Shown here piece by piece: positions 1 to 9,245 of a DNA stretch of 64,000 nt; within the stretch, counting starts at the first letter, position 1, and each line of letters starts with the position of its first letter. This DNA comes from Nisaea denitrificans DSM 18348 (lineage in GTDB: Bacteria > Pseudomonadota > Alphaproteobacteria > Thalassobaculales > Thalassobaculaceae), in NCBI RefSeq assembly GCF_000426505.1, contig NZ_KE384532.1, forward strand, positions 201,910 to 265,909, in the 5' to 3' direction. A model generated the notes under the pieces. It was not told the origin of the DNA, searched no databases, and saw only the letters and a program-made list of their open reading frames with translations. Both the position numbers and the translations under genes were made by a program.

Positions 1-1193
1 TGCGCGAGGAAAATGCCGGCAAGAAGCCGCTGGCCGGCGCGCGTATCACCGGTTGCCTGCACATGACCATCCAGACGGCCGTGCTGATCGAGACCCTTGT
101 CGATCTCGGCGCCGACATCCGCTGGAGCTCCTGCAACATCTTCTCCACTCAGGACCAGGCCGCAGCCGCTATTGCGGCCGCCGGCATCCCGGTCTTTGCC
201 TGGAAGGGCGAGACCGAGGAAGAGTACGAGTGGTGCCTGCGCCAGACCATCAAGGGTCCGGACGGCTGGGCTCCGAACATGTTGCTGGATGACGGCGGCG
301 ATCTGACGATCATGATGCACGAGGATTATCCGGAGTTGATGGACGATGTCCGCGGCGTGTCGGAAGAGACCACGACCGGCGTGCACCGCCTCTATGAGAT
401 GGCGAAGGCGGGAACGCTCAAGGTTCCGGCGATCAACGTCAATGACAGTGTCACCAAGTCCAAGTTCGACAACCTTTATGGCTGCCGCGAAAGCCTGACC
501 GACGGCATTCGCCGGGCAACCGACGTCATGCTGTCGGGCAAGGTCGCGGTCGTCGCCGGTTACGGCGATGTCGGCAAGGGCTCGGCCGCCAGCCTGCGCA
601 ACGGCGGTGCCCGGGTGCTGGTCACCGAGATCGACCCGATCTGCGCCCTGCAGGCGGCGATGGAAGGCTACGAAGTCGTGACGATGGAAGAGGCCGCGCC
701 GCGTGGCGACATCTTCGTCACCGCGACCGGCAACAAGGACATCCTCACGATGGACCATATGCGGGTCATGAAGGACCGCGCCATCGTCTGCAACATCGGC
801 CATTTCGATAACGAAATTCAGGTCGAGCCGCTGCGTAACCTGACCTGGCACAATGTGAAGCCGCAGGTTGACGAAGTCGAATTCCCGGATGGCAAGCGGA
901 TCATCCTGCTGGCCGAAGGCCGCCTGGTTAACCTCGGCTGCGCCACCGGCCACCCGAGCTTCGTGATGAGCGCCTCCTTTACCAACCAGACGCTCGCGCA
1001 GATAGAACTCTGGAACAATGCCGGCGAATACGAAAAGCAGGTTTACGTGCTGCCGAAGAAACTGGACGAGAAGGTTGCCGCTCTGCACCTGAAGAAGGTC
1101 GGCGCGATGCTTTCCCAGCTCTCCAAAGAGCAGGCTTCCTATATCGGCGTGACGCAGGAAGGCCCGTTCAAGCCCGAGGCCTACCGCTACTAA
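1..1193 (+). CDS. ahcY: adenosylhomocysteinase, 5'-truncated by window edge
   Basis: S-adenosylhomocysteine hydrolase, a cytoplasmic NAD-dependent enzyme that splits S-adenosylhomocysteine into adenosine and homocysteine in the methyl cycle. The open frame begins at base 3 and has no start here, so the first part of the protein lies outside the window; about 396 residues are visible. The substrate region ([18 protein letters not shown]) opens the fragment. The Rossmann NAD site [13 protein letters not shown] follows, and the protein ends with the family's typical PFKPEAYRY. The stop is followed by a perfect inverted repeat (1205-1236). Identity is secure. Confidence 0.97.
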   Translation, partial: REENAGKKPLAGARITGCLHMTIQTAVLIETLVDLGADIRWSSCNIFSTQDQAAAAIAAAGIPVFAWKGETEEEYEWCLRQTIKGPDGWAPNMLLDDGGDLTIMMHEDYPELMDDVRGVSEETTTGVHRLYEMAKAGTLKVPAINVNDSVTKSKFDNLYGCRESLTDGIRRATDVMLSGKVAVVAGYGDVGKGSAASLRNGGARVLVTEIDPICALQAAMEGYEVVTMEEAAPRGDIFVTATGNKDILTMDHMRVMKDRAIVCNIGHFDNEIQVEPLRNLTWHNVKPQVDEVEFPDGKRIILLAEGRLVNLGCATGHPSFVMSASFTNQTLAQIELWNNAGEYEKQVYVLPKKLDEKVAALHLKKVGAMLSQLSKEQASYIGVTQEGPFKPEAYRY

Positions 1194-1204
1194 AAACAGC
1201 ATGC

Positions 1205-1236
1205 ACGCGGCGGCGGCACTTGATCCGCCGCCGCGT
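1205..1236 (+). terminator. GC-rich hairpin after ahcY
   Basis: Perfect 12-bp inverted repeat (ACGCGGCGGCGG / CCGCCGCCGCGT, 8-nt loop) starting 12 bases after the ahcY stop. It is followed by only a weak T-rich stretch (gttcccttattt), so it is an imperfect intrinsic terminator or an RNA 3'-end protector. Confidence 0.6.
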
Positions 1237-1281
1237 TCCCTTATTTAAAGCCATACGCAAACACGCACATGAGGGCGGGGC

Positions 1282-2085
1282 ATGCGGTGGCTTTTTTTAG
1301 GACTGATCGGCGGCGCTCTATTGGCTTCAAAAGCCGATGCACGCGAGCTTGATCTCTCCTATACGATCTATTTCGGCGGCTTCTCCGTCGCCGCGTTCGA
1401 TTCAAAAATCGCAGTCGACCGCTCGGCCTACCGGGTCACGACCAACGCCCGTTCCCTCGGCATCCTCGACTTCTTCTTTCCGATCGAGGTGACCAGCGAA
1501 GGCACTGGTCTGGTGACAGGCAGTGGCATTAAACCCGAGACATATCGCAGCAATGGAACTTTTGACGGCAAGCCTCGCCGCATAACGCTCACGGCCCGTG
1601 ACGGTGCGGCGCCGTCAGTCTCCATGCACCCGCCGCGCGATCCGGAAAAGCGGGATGCGGTGCCGGAAGATCTGCAACTGGGCACGATCGATCCCTATGC
1701 GGCCGTTGTCTCGCTGGCTCTGACGTCCAAGGTCAATCCATGCCAGGAAGAATTGCGGGTCTTCAATGGCCGCACCCGGACGGATTTCCGTTTGTCCCAC
1801 GCTGGCTCAGATGTTTTGAAGAAGACGGACTACAGCGTTTTCGACGGCCGGGCTGAACGGTGCGAGGTGGCATACGAGACGCTGGCCGGAGGGTACAAGA
1901 AGCCCTGGTTCGGCGAGGACAAGACAGATGCCGTGACACGGCTCTGGGTCGCCCGGCTGACGGAAGACGGCTCCTGGATACCGGTGCGCCTGGAATCGGA
2001 AGGGCCTTTCGGCATGATCGTCGGCCATATCACCGGAGCGTCGGAGCGCCTCGATCTGGCCGAGCGGGTCTTGCTGAAACCCTAG
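1282..2085 (+). CDS. DUF3108 domain protein, exported
   Basis: A 267-residue protein with a hydrophobic N-terminal signal segment (MRWLFLGLIGGALLASKADA), so probably periplasmic. The following beta-rich region, with LSYTIYFGGFSVAAFDSKI and a 'P.TYRSNGTFDGKPRRITL' stretch, is typical of DUF3108 proteins. These are alphaproteobacterial envelope proteins of unknown role that are predicted to resemble outer-membrane-associated beta barrels or lipid-binding folds. It lies downstream of ahcY beyond a hairpin and tail-to-tail with the phage locus. The start is ATG with a purine-rich GGGCGGGG just upstream. Function is not established. Confidence 0.8.
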   Translation: MRWLFLGLIGGALLASKADARELDLSYTIYFGGFSVAAFDSKIAVDRSAYRVTTNARSLGILDFFFPIEVTSEGTGLVTGSGIKPETYRSNGTFDGKPRRITLTARDGAAPSVSMHPPRDPEKRDAVPEDLQLGTIDPYAAVVSLALTSKVNPCQEELRVFNGRTRTDFRLSHAGSDVLKKTDYSVFDGRAERCEVAYETLAGGYKKPWFGEDKTDAVTRLWVARLTEDGSWIPVRLESEGPFGMIVGHITGASERLDLAERVLLKP

Positions 2086-2115
2086 CAAGACCTCACACGG
2101 TATGAGCCTGCCCGT

Positions 2116-2352
2116 CTACTTCAGGAGCAGGGAGTGCCGGATACCGAGCCAGATGGTGGCGAGCCCGGCGCTGATGATGCTGGTCAGCACCATCAGCCGG
2201 ACACCGACGCCGATTTTCTCCGATAGATTCCGCTGATGGCGCAGGTAGGCAAAATCGTGCTGCGCCTGGATCACCCGCTCCGGCGAGGTGACGTCGAGGC
2301 CGAGTTCAGTCAGCGTCGCCCGCACCACGCGGCGGGCATCGTCCTGGTCCAT
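2116..2352 (-). CDS. small phage-locus membrane protein
   Basis: A 78-residue protein with a charged N-terminal two thirds (DDARRVVRATLTELGLD, then QAQHDFAYLRHQRNLSEKIG) and one C-terminal membrane segment around residues 52-72 (LMVLTSIISAGLATIWLGI). It is the last gene of the minus-strand phage-type run, 20 bases downstream of the holin-like gene. Size, topology and position fit the small membrane proteins that end alphaproteobacterial prophage and GTA-like clusters, possibly an antiholin or spanin partner. The role is inferred from context only. Confidence 0.6.
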   Translation of the reverse strand: MDQDDARRVVRATLTELGLDVTSPERVIQAQHDFAYLRHQRNLSEKIGVGVRLMVLTSIISAGLATIWLGIRHSLLLK

Positions 2353-2372
2353 GGGGCACTCCCTTTACCGAC

Positions 2373-2549
2373 CTAGCGGTCTCTCGTAAGCATGGCGATC
2401 AGGCTGGCGAGGGCGATGCCGAGGGCCCCGATCGCCTCGCCGATCTCCGGCTCCAGAGACACTCCGGTGGCGGTGAGAAATCCTGTCAGGCCGATCCAGG
2501 TGCTTCGTTCACCCAAACGGTCCAGTAGCCAGCTTGTGTTGAAGGTCAT
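2373..2549 (-). CDS. holin-like small membrane protein
   Basis: A 58-residue protein (MTFNTSWLLDRLGERSTWIG...) with a hydrophobic stretch from about residue 18 to 53 that could cross the membrane once or twice, then a charged TRDR end. The start has a strong AGGAG eight bases upstream, and its ATG overlaps the previous stop as TGATG, so it is translationally coupled to the lipoprotein gene. Tiny proteins with this pattern in phage late operons are usually holins. No cysteine or catalytic motif is present. It is shorter than 60 codons and easily missed. Confidence 0.6.
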   Translation of the reverse strand: MTFNTSWLLDRLGERSTWIGLTGFLTATGVSLEPEIGEAIGALGIALASLIAMLTRDR

Positions 2550-2797
2550 CACTTTGTCTCCTGAGGATTGGTTTCGGGTGGGGTGGTACAGCTATCCAGC
2601 GCGGGATCGATCTCCCCGGCATCCCGCAACCGTGCCCGGACTGCGGGGGATAGGGCGCAATATCCGTCGTGCACGGCGCGGATGGCGGCGAGGGCATTGG
2701 TTCTGCGGATTTCAATCTCCGCAGCGGCATTGGGGTCCGCACATCCCGGCACTGCCGTCAGCAGACTCACGACAGCCAGCATCGATCTGACATGCAT
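2549..2797 (-). CDS. small lipoprotein of the phage locus, spanin-like
   Basis: An 82-residue protein starting MHVRSML, chosen because GAGGAG lies just upstream; the frame is open further upstream without a good site. Residues 6-19 form a lipoprotein signal with a lipobox ending in Cys19 (LLTAVPGC). The mature part is short, charged and ends in a Pro/Thr-rich tail, with two further cysteines near residues 47 and 70. A small lipoprotein next to a holin-like gene recalls Rz1-type outer spanins, although no inner spanin coiled-coil partner is obvious. Confidence 0.6.
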   Translation of the reverse strand: MHVRSMLAVVSLLTAVPGCADPNAAAEIEIRRTNALAAIRAVHDGYCALSPAVRARLRDAGEIDPALDSCTTPPETNPQETK

Positions 2798-2846
2798 AGG
2801 CAACTCCTCATCTTGTGGGAAAATCGAATAGGCGGCGCCTGTGGAA

Positions 2847-3881
2847 CTACGGGCTCTCTTCCGCTTCCCAGAGCCGGAGCTGGTTGCCCCAGACCTCGGC
2901 GGTGACACGGGTCACAACGCCCGGCGCCTGGCCTGCATAGTTCGGGATCCCGCCGATGCGTTTGACTCCACCTGCGCTGCCGCCGAGGGTCCATGACGGC
3001 ACGAACCCTCCGGCGCCGCCCTGGGTGATGAGAAATCTTCGCGTGTATTCGAAGCCGAGGCCGAGTGCCGCGAAATCGAAACCGACATTTCCGGTCAGGG
3101 TGACGGCAAGCGCATTCCAGCGTGCCGCATCGATGGACACTGTCCCGGTGCCGATTTCTCCGAGGTCTTCGATGCTCATCCGGGTGCCGCGCAGGTTCCC
3201 GTCGGCCAGCGCATAGCCCTGAAGATTCAGGCCCATGGTCTTGATCTCGCCGGTTGCCCGGTTGATCTCCAAAGGCCGGCCTGTCCAGGCACCGCTATTG
3301 TCGAAGGTGTGCAGGAAGATCAGGCTGCCGCCTGCCGTATCCGACAGGGGGGTATCGTCGAGGCCGAAATCCAGATGCGGCAGATCATCCCGCATCATCC
3401 GGAGGTTAAGATATTGGCCGGGCGGGGCGTTCAGGGCCGGAGAATGGCCGTCGATCTTCAGGGCTCCGGTTATTGTCCCGCCCGCGCGTTCGAGGAAGGC
3501 GGTGAAGAGCGGGTAGCTCAGCACCCAGTCGCTCCGTTCGGTAGCGCCTTCGGCAAAGCTGACCTCCATGGTCAGGGCCGTGCCATCGAGCGTTGTGATC
3601 GTGCCGGCCATGAGGTGCGTCGCCTCGCTTGCACTGGTGACCCGCAACACCTGTCCGGTCTTCCAGCCGGGCGGCGGAGTGGCCAGCAGGGTGAAGGTGA
3701 CGGGGCCGGTCGCGGGGGTGAGCGGGGAAGCGGAAAGCCCGGCCATGCCCTTCAGCACAGCGGTTTCCTCGGCAACCGCGCGGACGATGGCGGGGAAGCC
3801 GGATTCTTCCTCGGCGTAGGCGTTGCCGTCCAGATTGGCGTCGGTGAAAGTGCGGTCGCCGATGGTCACGGACCAAGTCAT
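2847..3881 (-). CDS. phage tail fibre-like protein
   Basis: A 344-residue protein near the distal end of the tail gene run. The N-terminal third is beta-rich and repeats themes such as VTFTLLATPPPGWKTGQVLRV. The middle has GGTITGALKIDGHSP, a phrase common in tail-fibre shaft domains. The C-terminal third is Gly/Thr-rich and ends with a small beta domain. Its start overlaps the stop of the upstream gene as TGATG. Placed after the tape measure and tip proteins, it probably forms a host-contacting fibre or tip accessory. No receptor-binding family was recognised. Confidence 0.65.
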   Translation of the reverse strand: MTWSVTIGDRTFTDANLDGNAYAEEESGFPAIVRAVAEETAVLKGMAGLSASPLTPATGPVTFTLLATPPPGWKTGQVLRVTSASEATHLMAGTITTLDGTALTMEVSFAEGATERSDWVLSYPLFTAFLERAGGTITGALKIDGHSPALNAPPGQYLNLRMMRDDLPHLDFGLDDTPLSDTAGGSLIFLHTFDNSGAWTGRPLEINRATGEIKTMGLNLQGYALADGNLRGTRMSIEDLGEIGTGTVSIDAARWNALAVTLTGNVGFDFAALGLGFEYTRRFLITQGGAGGFVPSWTLGGSAGGVKRIGGIPNYAGQAPGVVTRVTAEVWGNQLRLWEAEESP

Positions 3882-4732
3882 CAGTACAGCTCCTCTATGA
3901 CGAATTCCTTGGAATAGCGCGCGTTGAAATCGTTCACGATCGGGGTGGTCTCAGCGATCCGGCCATAGACCGTGCGCCGATGCAGGTGGGCGGTGTCGTC
4001 CGGATCGACCATCGCCAGGATGTCGCCGCCGGTGCCTTTCAGCCGTTCCAGCTCGTAGGCGTTGGCCAGCATCTCGTCGATATCCAGATGTTCAATCCGG
4101 AAGCGCAGGCGGCGGTATTTCGGTTTGCCGTCGAAATAGGCCTGACCGCCGCGCGACTTGACGATCCGGCTTTCGTCCACCTGCTCGATGCTCCAGCCAT
4201 ATTGCAGGTTCACGCTGGGCGTCCATGCCGGTGCCAGCAAGGCGCGTCCCGCTTGCAGATAGCCGGCGGGATTGTCCGGGTCCTCGAGATCCACGCGTAC
4301 ATAACGCACGCGCCGCGCCGCGGGCAGGATGGCGTAGGACCCGATGCCGTAAGTCTCCGCCGTCGCGGTATCGAGATGGCCGCCCCATTGGAATTCACCC
4401 CAGTGCCCGGTGCCGAACGGCACCACGCGGGGCCAGATCGGCACGGCGCCGGTGTCGAGTTCCGGTTGTTCCAGTGAGGTATTGAACAGCCGTACCCGCC
4501 AGGTGCCGCGTTGGCTCAGATTGTGGTTCAGAATACCGGCGAAACTGACGGGACGCTGTGCGCCGAAATCCACCTCGAACCAGGATGACGCCGGATCGGT
4601 GTCGGTGGACCGGGCGACCCGGCTCGGATGCGGGTGGGCGAGATTGTCCAGCGGCAGACCGCTGCTCCAGTCCCCGCCGGAAAGGGCCGCCGCGTCCAGA
4701 TAGTTCCGGTAGACGATCAGCATGTTGCTCAT
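3881..4732 (-). CDS. phage tail protein with lectin-like beta domain
   Basis: A 283-residue protein beginning MSNMLIVYRNYLDAAALSGGDWSSGLPLDNLAHPHPSR-type, followed by WFEVDFGAQRPVSFAGILNHNLS. That resembles a galactose-binding or F5/8-like beta sandwich, in which substituted surfaces describe a change from a reference state. The family is unnamed but recurs in tail modules of alphaproteobacterial siphovirus-like prophages. It lies 6 bases after the 502-residue tail protein and is coupled to the fibre gene. Likely a tail-tip or adhesin component; the exact role is unknown. Confidence 0.6.
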   Translation of the reverse strand: MSNMLIVYRNYLDAAALSGGDWSSGLPLDNLAHPHPSRVARSTDTDPASSWFEVDFGAQRPVSFAGILNHNLSQRGTWRVRLFNTSLEQPELDTGAVPIWPRVVPFGTGHWGEFQWGGHLDTATAETYGIGSYAILPAARRVRYVRVDLEDPDNPAGYLQAGRALLAPAWTPSVNLQYGWSIEQVDESRIVKSRGGQAYFDGKPKYRRLRFRIEHLDIDEMLANAYELERLKGTGGDILAMVDPDDTAHLHRRTVYGRIAETTPIVNDFNARYSKEFVIEELY

Positions 4733-4738
4733 CGGTTG

Positions 4739-6247
4739 CTATCCCCAGAGGGTGAGTTCGGCTTCGTCGAAAGCGCTGTCTTCGGACAGTCCGGCCAGCA
4801 CCAGATTGCGTCCCCCGGTCAGCCCGTGGCGGGGATAGGTGATCCGGATGGTGCTGCCGAGGGTGAGGCTGTAGGGCCGGGTTTTTACCCGGACCCTGAA
4901 GAGGTCGCGCGCCGTGCCGAAAAGGGCGAGGCGCCGGGCCGCTTCCGTGGCAGCGTCCGGTTCTGTTGCCAGCAATCCGTCTTTCTGAATGTCGCCGGCG
5001 AGTTTGTGCCGGATCTGGATGGCCGGGTCCGAGGAGTCCGCATAGCGGTGGGACTCAGCCAGATCGCTCCGCGCTTCCGCACCGAGACCGGCCGCGCTTT
5101 CCCCGTCCGAAAGCGGGCGCCAATAGCGGGCGTAACCGAGTTTCTGGCGCCAGAGGGGCAAGGCGGACGGCTCGCGTTCAAGGCTGACGATGGCGCTGTC
5201 GTCGAAACTTTCCGTCGCGGTTTCCGCCGGTTCCGTCAGCCTGCCGACGGTGAACTGTCCCTGCCGGTCGAAACCGAAATGGGCACCGATACTGTCCGCA
5301 AGACTGTCGAGAGCGGACAGCATGCCGGTCTCCTGTCCGGCGAAGAAACCGGTGGCCATGGGGGCGGCGAGGGTAAGGTCCGCGAAAGCCGTCCAGTCGA
5401 TGAGCGTCAGCCCGGAGGCACGCATGGCGATACGCAGCATCAGGCTGGCCGCGTCTTCGGCATAGGCGCCGCCCGTCGCATCGCCATGAACATGGGCCGT
5501 GACCGGACCGTTCGGCGCGCTGCCAAGCCGGAAGGTGCCGGCGACGAGGTCCACGGCATAATGCGACGGCGCCGGAGGTTCAGTCCCGGCGGTCAAGGCC
5601 AGACCGCTGTCGAATACGGCGTCGATCCCGGAGATCTGGCCGTCATGCACCTGATAGGTCAGGGCGGCGGCATCCACCAGCACCGCCGGTACATGGAAGC
5701 AGCGCCCATAGCACAGCGGCTTCGGGCGGCCTTTCAGTCCGGCATCACCCTCGCTTCCGCCCGTGCCCAGATAGAGGGTCTGCTGCAACGGCCGCTCGAA
5801 CAGCACCTGCAGATCGCGGAGATGCAGGCGGATCCGGTCGTCATCGAATTCGATACGCTCTGCTGTGCCGTCGAACACAGCTCGGTAGTCGGCGAGGCGG
5901 AACCGGTCGCCGCCGAGCAGAAGCCGGACCCGGCGGCCATCGAACGCGAAGCTGCGCCAATCATCGAGTGCGCCATCCGCATTGTTGATGTCGAGCGTGC
6001 CGAAGCCCGGCACCGACCGGCCCTCAAGCTGACCGCTGCGATAGAGGTGGCGTTCGAAACTGATGGCGGAGAGCAACCGGGCGTCGAAATACTGGTTGCC
6101 CGGCACCTCGTCCGGTTCCGTGGTGAAGCCGTGGTCGCTCAGGTAGAGCGGAACAGTGGTTTCGGTCTCCGGGTCATACGGCTCCAGGATGGCCAGATAA
6201 CGCCGGATCGAAAAGGGATCGGCGATCAACGCGTCATAGAGGGACAT
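4739..6247 (-). CDS. phage tail-tip protein
   Basis: A 502-residue protein directly downstream of the tape measure. The start MSLYDALIADPF was chosen because AAGGAG lies 6 bases before it; an in-frame upstream start overlaps nothing useful. The sequence has repeated beta-strand segments (VPLYLSDHGFTT, ARLLSAISFERHLYRSGQ, GTLDINNADGALDDW, RVRLLLGG). These are reminiscent of distal-tail or baseplate hub proteins. It occupies the slot of the distal tail/hub proteins of siphoviruses and of the late tail genes in GTA clusters. Confidence 0.65.
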   Translation of the reverse strand: MSLYDALIADPFSIRRYLAILEPYDPETETTVPLYLSDHGFTTEPDEVPGNQYFDARLLSAISFERHLYRSGQLEGRSVPGFGTLDINNADGALDDWRSFAFDGRRVRLLLGGDRFRLADYRAVFDGTAERIEFDDDRIRLHLRDLQVLFERPLQQTLYLGTGGSEGDAGLKGRPKPLCYGRCFHVPAVLVDAAALTYQVHDGQISGIDAVFDSGLALTAGTEPPAPSHYAVDLVAGTFRLGSAPNGPVTAHVHGDATGGAYAEDAASLMLRIAMRASGLTLIDWTAFADLTLAAPMATGFFAGQETGMLSALDSLADSIGAHFGFDRQGQFTVGRLTEPAETATESFDDSAIVSLEREPSALPLWRQKLGYARYWRPLSDGESAAGLGAEARSDLAESHRYADSSDPAIQIRHKLAGDIQKDGLLATEPDAATEAARRLALFGTARDLFRVRVKTRPYSLTLGSTIRITYPRHGLTGGRNLVLAGLSEDSAFDEAELTLWG

Positions 6248-6257
6248 GCTTGCTCCT

Positions 6258-9239
6258 TCAGGCTGTTTGGCGCGAGAAGGCCCGGCCAAGCACGCGGTTG
6301 AGCCGTTCGTTGTCGTCCCGCAATGCGGCGACCTCTCTGTTCAGACGCTTCATCTCCTGCACAAGCTCGCGGCTGTCAGCCCGTTGCAGGCGCAGAGCGT
6401 CCCGCGTCTCACCGCTGCCGCCGCTATCGTCGTTGGCGGGCAGACTGAGCGTGACGGGAATGGAGCGTCCGTCCGGCAGGGGCACATAGGCTTCCGGCTG
6501 GCTGCCTTCACCGAACAGGGCGACGGACACGTCGCTGGTTATGCCGCCATCGTACGGTGCGGTCTGGGCCGGGCCGTTCGCGGTCATGATCCCGCCGGTG
6601 GCGAAGCCCATGGCGGTAACCACCGCGTTCACGGCCTGATTGTCAGCCCGCAGCCGCGAGAGCTGGCCTTCACCGAACCCGCTCGGCAGGGGCAGCCCGG
6701 CGGCATCCAGCGCCGTCAGGATGGCTATGGCGCGTTCCGGGTTGTAGCCAAGATCGTATCCGGCCCCAACCGGACCGCCGCTTTCGGACAGGTATTGTCC
6801 GTCACTGTCCGCCCGGAATTCCAAAGCGCCGCCCGTGGCGCTCGGCGGGCCGAGCCGGTCGCGGATTTCGATCAGCACGTCCAGCTGGCGTTCGGCCGCC
6901 GTGACCTGGGCTTCCGTATCATGCAGCGCGGAGGCGAGCACTGCATCGACCTGATAGAAGATGTCGGTATAGGCCTGGCTGGAAGCATGAACTTCCCGTG
7001 CCAGTGTCAGATAGGTGCGGGCGCTGGCCGCCAGATCCTCCCGCGCCTCAAGATCGCCATCGGCGGAGGTGGTGGCGAGTTCTTCGAACCCGGTCCTCGC
7101 CTGTGCCAGCCGGTCCAGCGGCGATTGTGGCGAGAGGGAGCTGTCGAGAGCCAGATCCTGCCGGGTGGCGGCAAGGTTCTCCGCCAGGCGGACGAACTCT
7201 CCGACGGAGTTTTCCTGCGCCGCGATCTGCCGGTCGAGCCCAACGGTCGCCGCCTCGATACTATCGGCAAAGGTCTGGACCAGATCGCCGCTTTCGCTGA
7301 ACGCAAATCCAATCCGGTCGAGTTGCGCGGTGAAGTTTGCCTCGATCTGCCCGAGGACCTCCTGATCCTGGCCGAAGCCGATCTGTTCGGCCTGTTGCAG
7401 CAGGCTGTCCCTTTCATCCAGGACCTGTTGCGCGGCCGCCCTTTCAGGAGAGAGCCCGGCATTGAGTTCTTGCAGGAAAAGGGTCCGGACTTCCGAGGTC
7501 AGTGCGTCGTTGGCGGCATTGATCTCGGCGGCGACATCAATGGTTTCAAGCCCGAGCGCTTCCAGTTCCTGATTGAGAGCTTCCAGAGCCGGAACCAGGG
7601 CGGTGATCTGGGCGGCCTGCTGTTCATACAGCAAGGCAAAGCCCTCGAGCGGCGCCGCAGTGCCAGTTAGCGAGAGCGTGTCGAGCAGATCACGGGCCAT
7701 GCCCCGGACGGCGCTGCCTGCCTGGTCAAGGCGGAGATCCGCCGCTGCGTCCGGCTCTTCGTCGCCGCCGAACAGCAGGGCCGCATCTTCCATGAACGAC
7801 CGGATAGGCGCGAACGCATCGCCCGCAGCGGCCCGACCGACGGCCTCAATTGCGGCACGCTGGGCCTGCAGGGAGCGGGTATAGGCATCGACACTTTCGG
7901 TACCATCCCTGAAGAGCGCGACGGTCTCCTCGAAGCTGGCGAGGAAATCGATACGGCGCAAAGAGGTCTCGAGGCTTTCGAACGGTGCCGCGAGCAGTTT
8001 TTCGATACCGGCTTCGAAAGTCTTCTGGCTGCGAGAGTCCGCCCCGGGATCGTCCGACAGCCCGGTCAGATTGCCGTCCCGCACTGCTTTGGCGAAGGAC
8101 AGCTCGATAGCGCGGGCGATCAGCTCCTCTTCATCCTCGATGCCGCTGAGGTCGGCGCCGGTGGCAAAATCGCCGGTGGTCTCCAGACCGCCAACGAAAT
8201 AGCCGGTTGGCAGGTTGGATTTCCGGCCGCTGGAATAGCCGATCTGCAGGAAGTTGGCGGCGTTGCCTGAAAAGGCGACTCCGAGCCGGTCCGTCATTGC
8301 ATCCAGCGCCGTCAGAACCCGGTCCTGCAATTGCAGCAGATCGTCCAGCGGCCCGTCATCAAGCTCAAAGGAGCTTTCAGCGGTTGGGGTGCCGCCCTCG
8401 ATGCCGATCACGGCTTTGGCGAAGGGATAGTCCTTGTCCTTGAAAAGCTCGTTCAAGCCCAGGGCTGCAACGGCGGCGATGGCACCGATCGTGCCTGCAC
8501 TGCCAAGTGAAGCCATGCTGCCAAGCGAGCCTGCACTGCCGGAGAGGAGGGAGCCGCCCGCACCCGCGCCGCCCATTCCAGGCAAAAAGCTGGACAGCAG
8601 AGAGCCGCCGAGCTCGAACAGTCCGGAAAAACCGCCGCCGCCGCCTCCGAGAGAGCCGAGAATGCTGGAGGCTGCGGATGCCAGACTGCCCGCGCCGTCG
8701 CCAAGGATACCGTCCCAGTCTATTGCGGAGAGGGTCTGGTCGAGGCCGGATGCCATGTTTTGCCAGATGGAGGAGAAGGCCTCGGCACCGTTCTCTGAAA
8801 TACCGGCAAAGGCCCGGTCGAAATCTTGGGCGATATCATCGGAGAGCGTACCCCATGCCGCGTCGCTGCGCCGGGCGGCATCTTCCTGGGCGGATGCGAT
8901 GTTCTCCGACGCGGTCAGTTGCTCGACCATGGACTCCGTAATCAGGTCTTCCAGATGAAGCCGGTCTTCGCCGAGGGAGAGAAGATCGGCGTCGATGGAG
9001 GTGAAGGCGGCATTCTGAATGCTCGGATTTTGCACCCCAGGAGTGGGCGGCGTCAGGCTCCGGCGTTCGAACATGTCGAGCGCTGCGCCGATCCGGTCGA
9101 GAGCGCCAGTGACGCTATCGGCCAGCCGGTCGAAGGCTGATTCCGCGCGGCTGAGCACCGGCGGCATGGTGTCAATGGCCTCCAGCAGGGTGTAGATACC
9201 GGCGGCGGCACCGTCCTCGGGCAGGCGGCGGATCGGCAT
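6258..9239 (-). CDS. tail tape measure protein
   Basis: A 993-residue protein and the longest gene of the locus, placed right after the tail chaperone frameshift pair, as tape measures are. The N-terminal part is helical (LLEAIDTMPPVLSRAESAFDRLADSV). A Gly/Ser/Leu-rich flexible stretch, with GGGGGFSGLFELGG-like repeats, follows at about residues 190-260. Long helical segments with many Gln, Glu and Ala come next, and a C-terminal leucine-rich coiled coil ends the protein (RELVQEMKRLNREVAALRD). By analogy with siphoviruses it would set tail length, here roughly 140-150 nm at 1.5 Angstrom per residue. Confidence 0.85.
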   Translation of the reverse strand: MPIRRLPEDGAAAGIYTLLEAIDTMPPVLSRAESAFDRLADSVTGALDRIGAALDMFERRSLTPPTPGVQNPSIQNAAFTSIDADLLSLGEDRLHLEDLITESMVEQLTASENIASAQEDAARRSDAAWGTLSDDIAQDFDRAFAGISENGAEAFSSIWQNMASGLDQTLSAIDWDGILGDGAGSLASAASSILGSLGGGGGGFSGLFELGGSLLSSFLPGMGGAGAGGSLLSGSAGSLGSMASLGSAGTIGAIAAVAALGLNELFKDKDYPFAKAVIGIEGGTPTAESSFELDDGPLDDLLQLQDRVLTALDAMTDRLGVAFSGNAANFLQIGYSSGRKSNLPTGYFVGGLETTGDFATGADLSGIEDEEELIARAIELSFAKAVRDGNLTGLSDDPGADSRSQKTFEAGIEKLLAAPFESLETSLRRIDFLASFEETVALFRDGTESVDAYTRSLQAQRAAIEAVGRAAAGDAFAPIRSFMEDAALLFGGDEEPDAAADLRLDQAGSAVRGMARDLLDTLSLTGTAAPLEGFALLYEQQAAQITALVPALEALNQELEALGLETIDVAAEINAANDALTSEVRTLFLQELNAGLSPERAAAQQVLDERDSLLQQAEQIGFGQDQEVLGQIEANFTAQLDRIGFAFSESGDLVQTFADSIEAATVGLDRQIAAQENSVGEFVRLAENLAATRQDLALDSSLSPQSPLDRLAQARTGFEELATTSADGDLEAREDLAASARTYLTLAREVHASSQAYTDIFYQVDAVLASALHDTEAQVTAAERQLDVLIEIRDRLGPPSATGGALEFRADSDGQYLSESGGPVGAGYDLGYNPERAIAILTALDAAGLPLPSGFGEGQLSRLRADNQAVNAVVTAMGFATGGIMTANGPAQTAPYDGGITSDVSVALFGEGSQPEAYVPLPDGRSIPVTLSLPANDDSGGSGETRDALRLQRADSRELVQEMKRLNREVAALRDDNERLNRVLGRAFSRQTA

Positions 9240-9245
9240 GGCGGA

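Noticed and set aside
4628-6301. 557-codon open frame on the plus strand
   Set aside because: It lies opposite the tail-tip gene (4739-6247), has Pro/Arg/Gly-rich composition typical of an antisense GC-rich frame and no ribosome site.
6246-7670. 474-codon open frame on the plus strand
   Set aside because: Antisense shadow of the tape measure gene; its codon composition is not protein-like.
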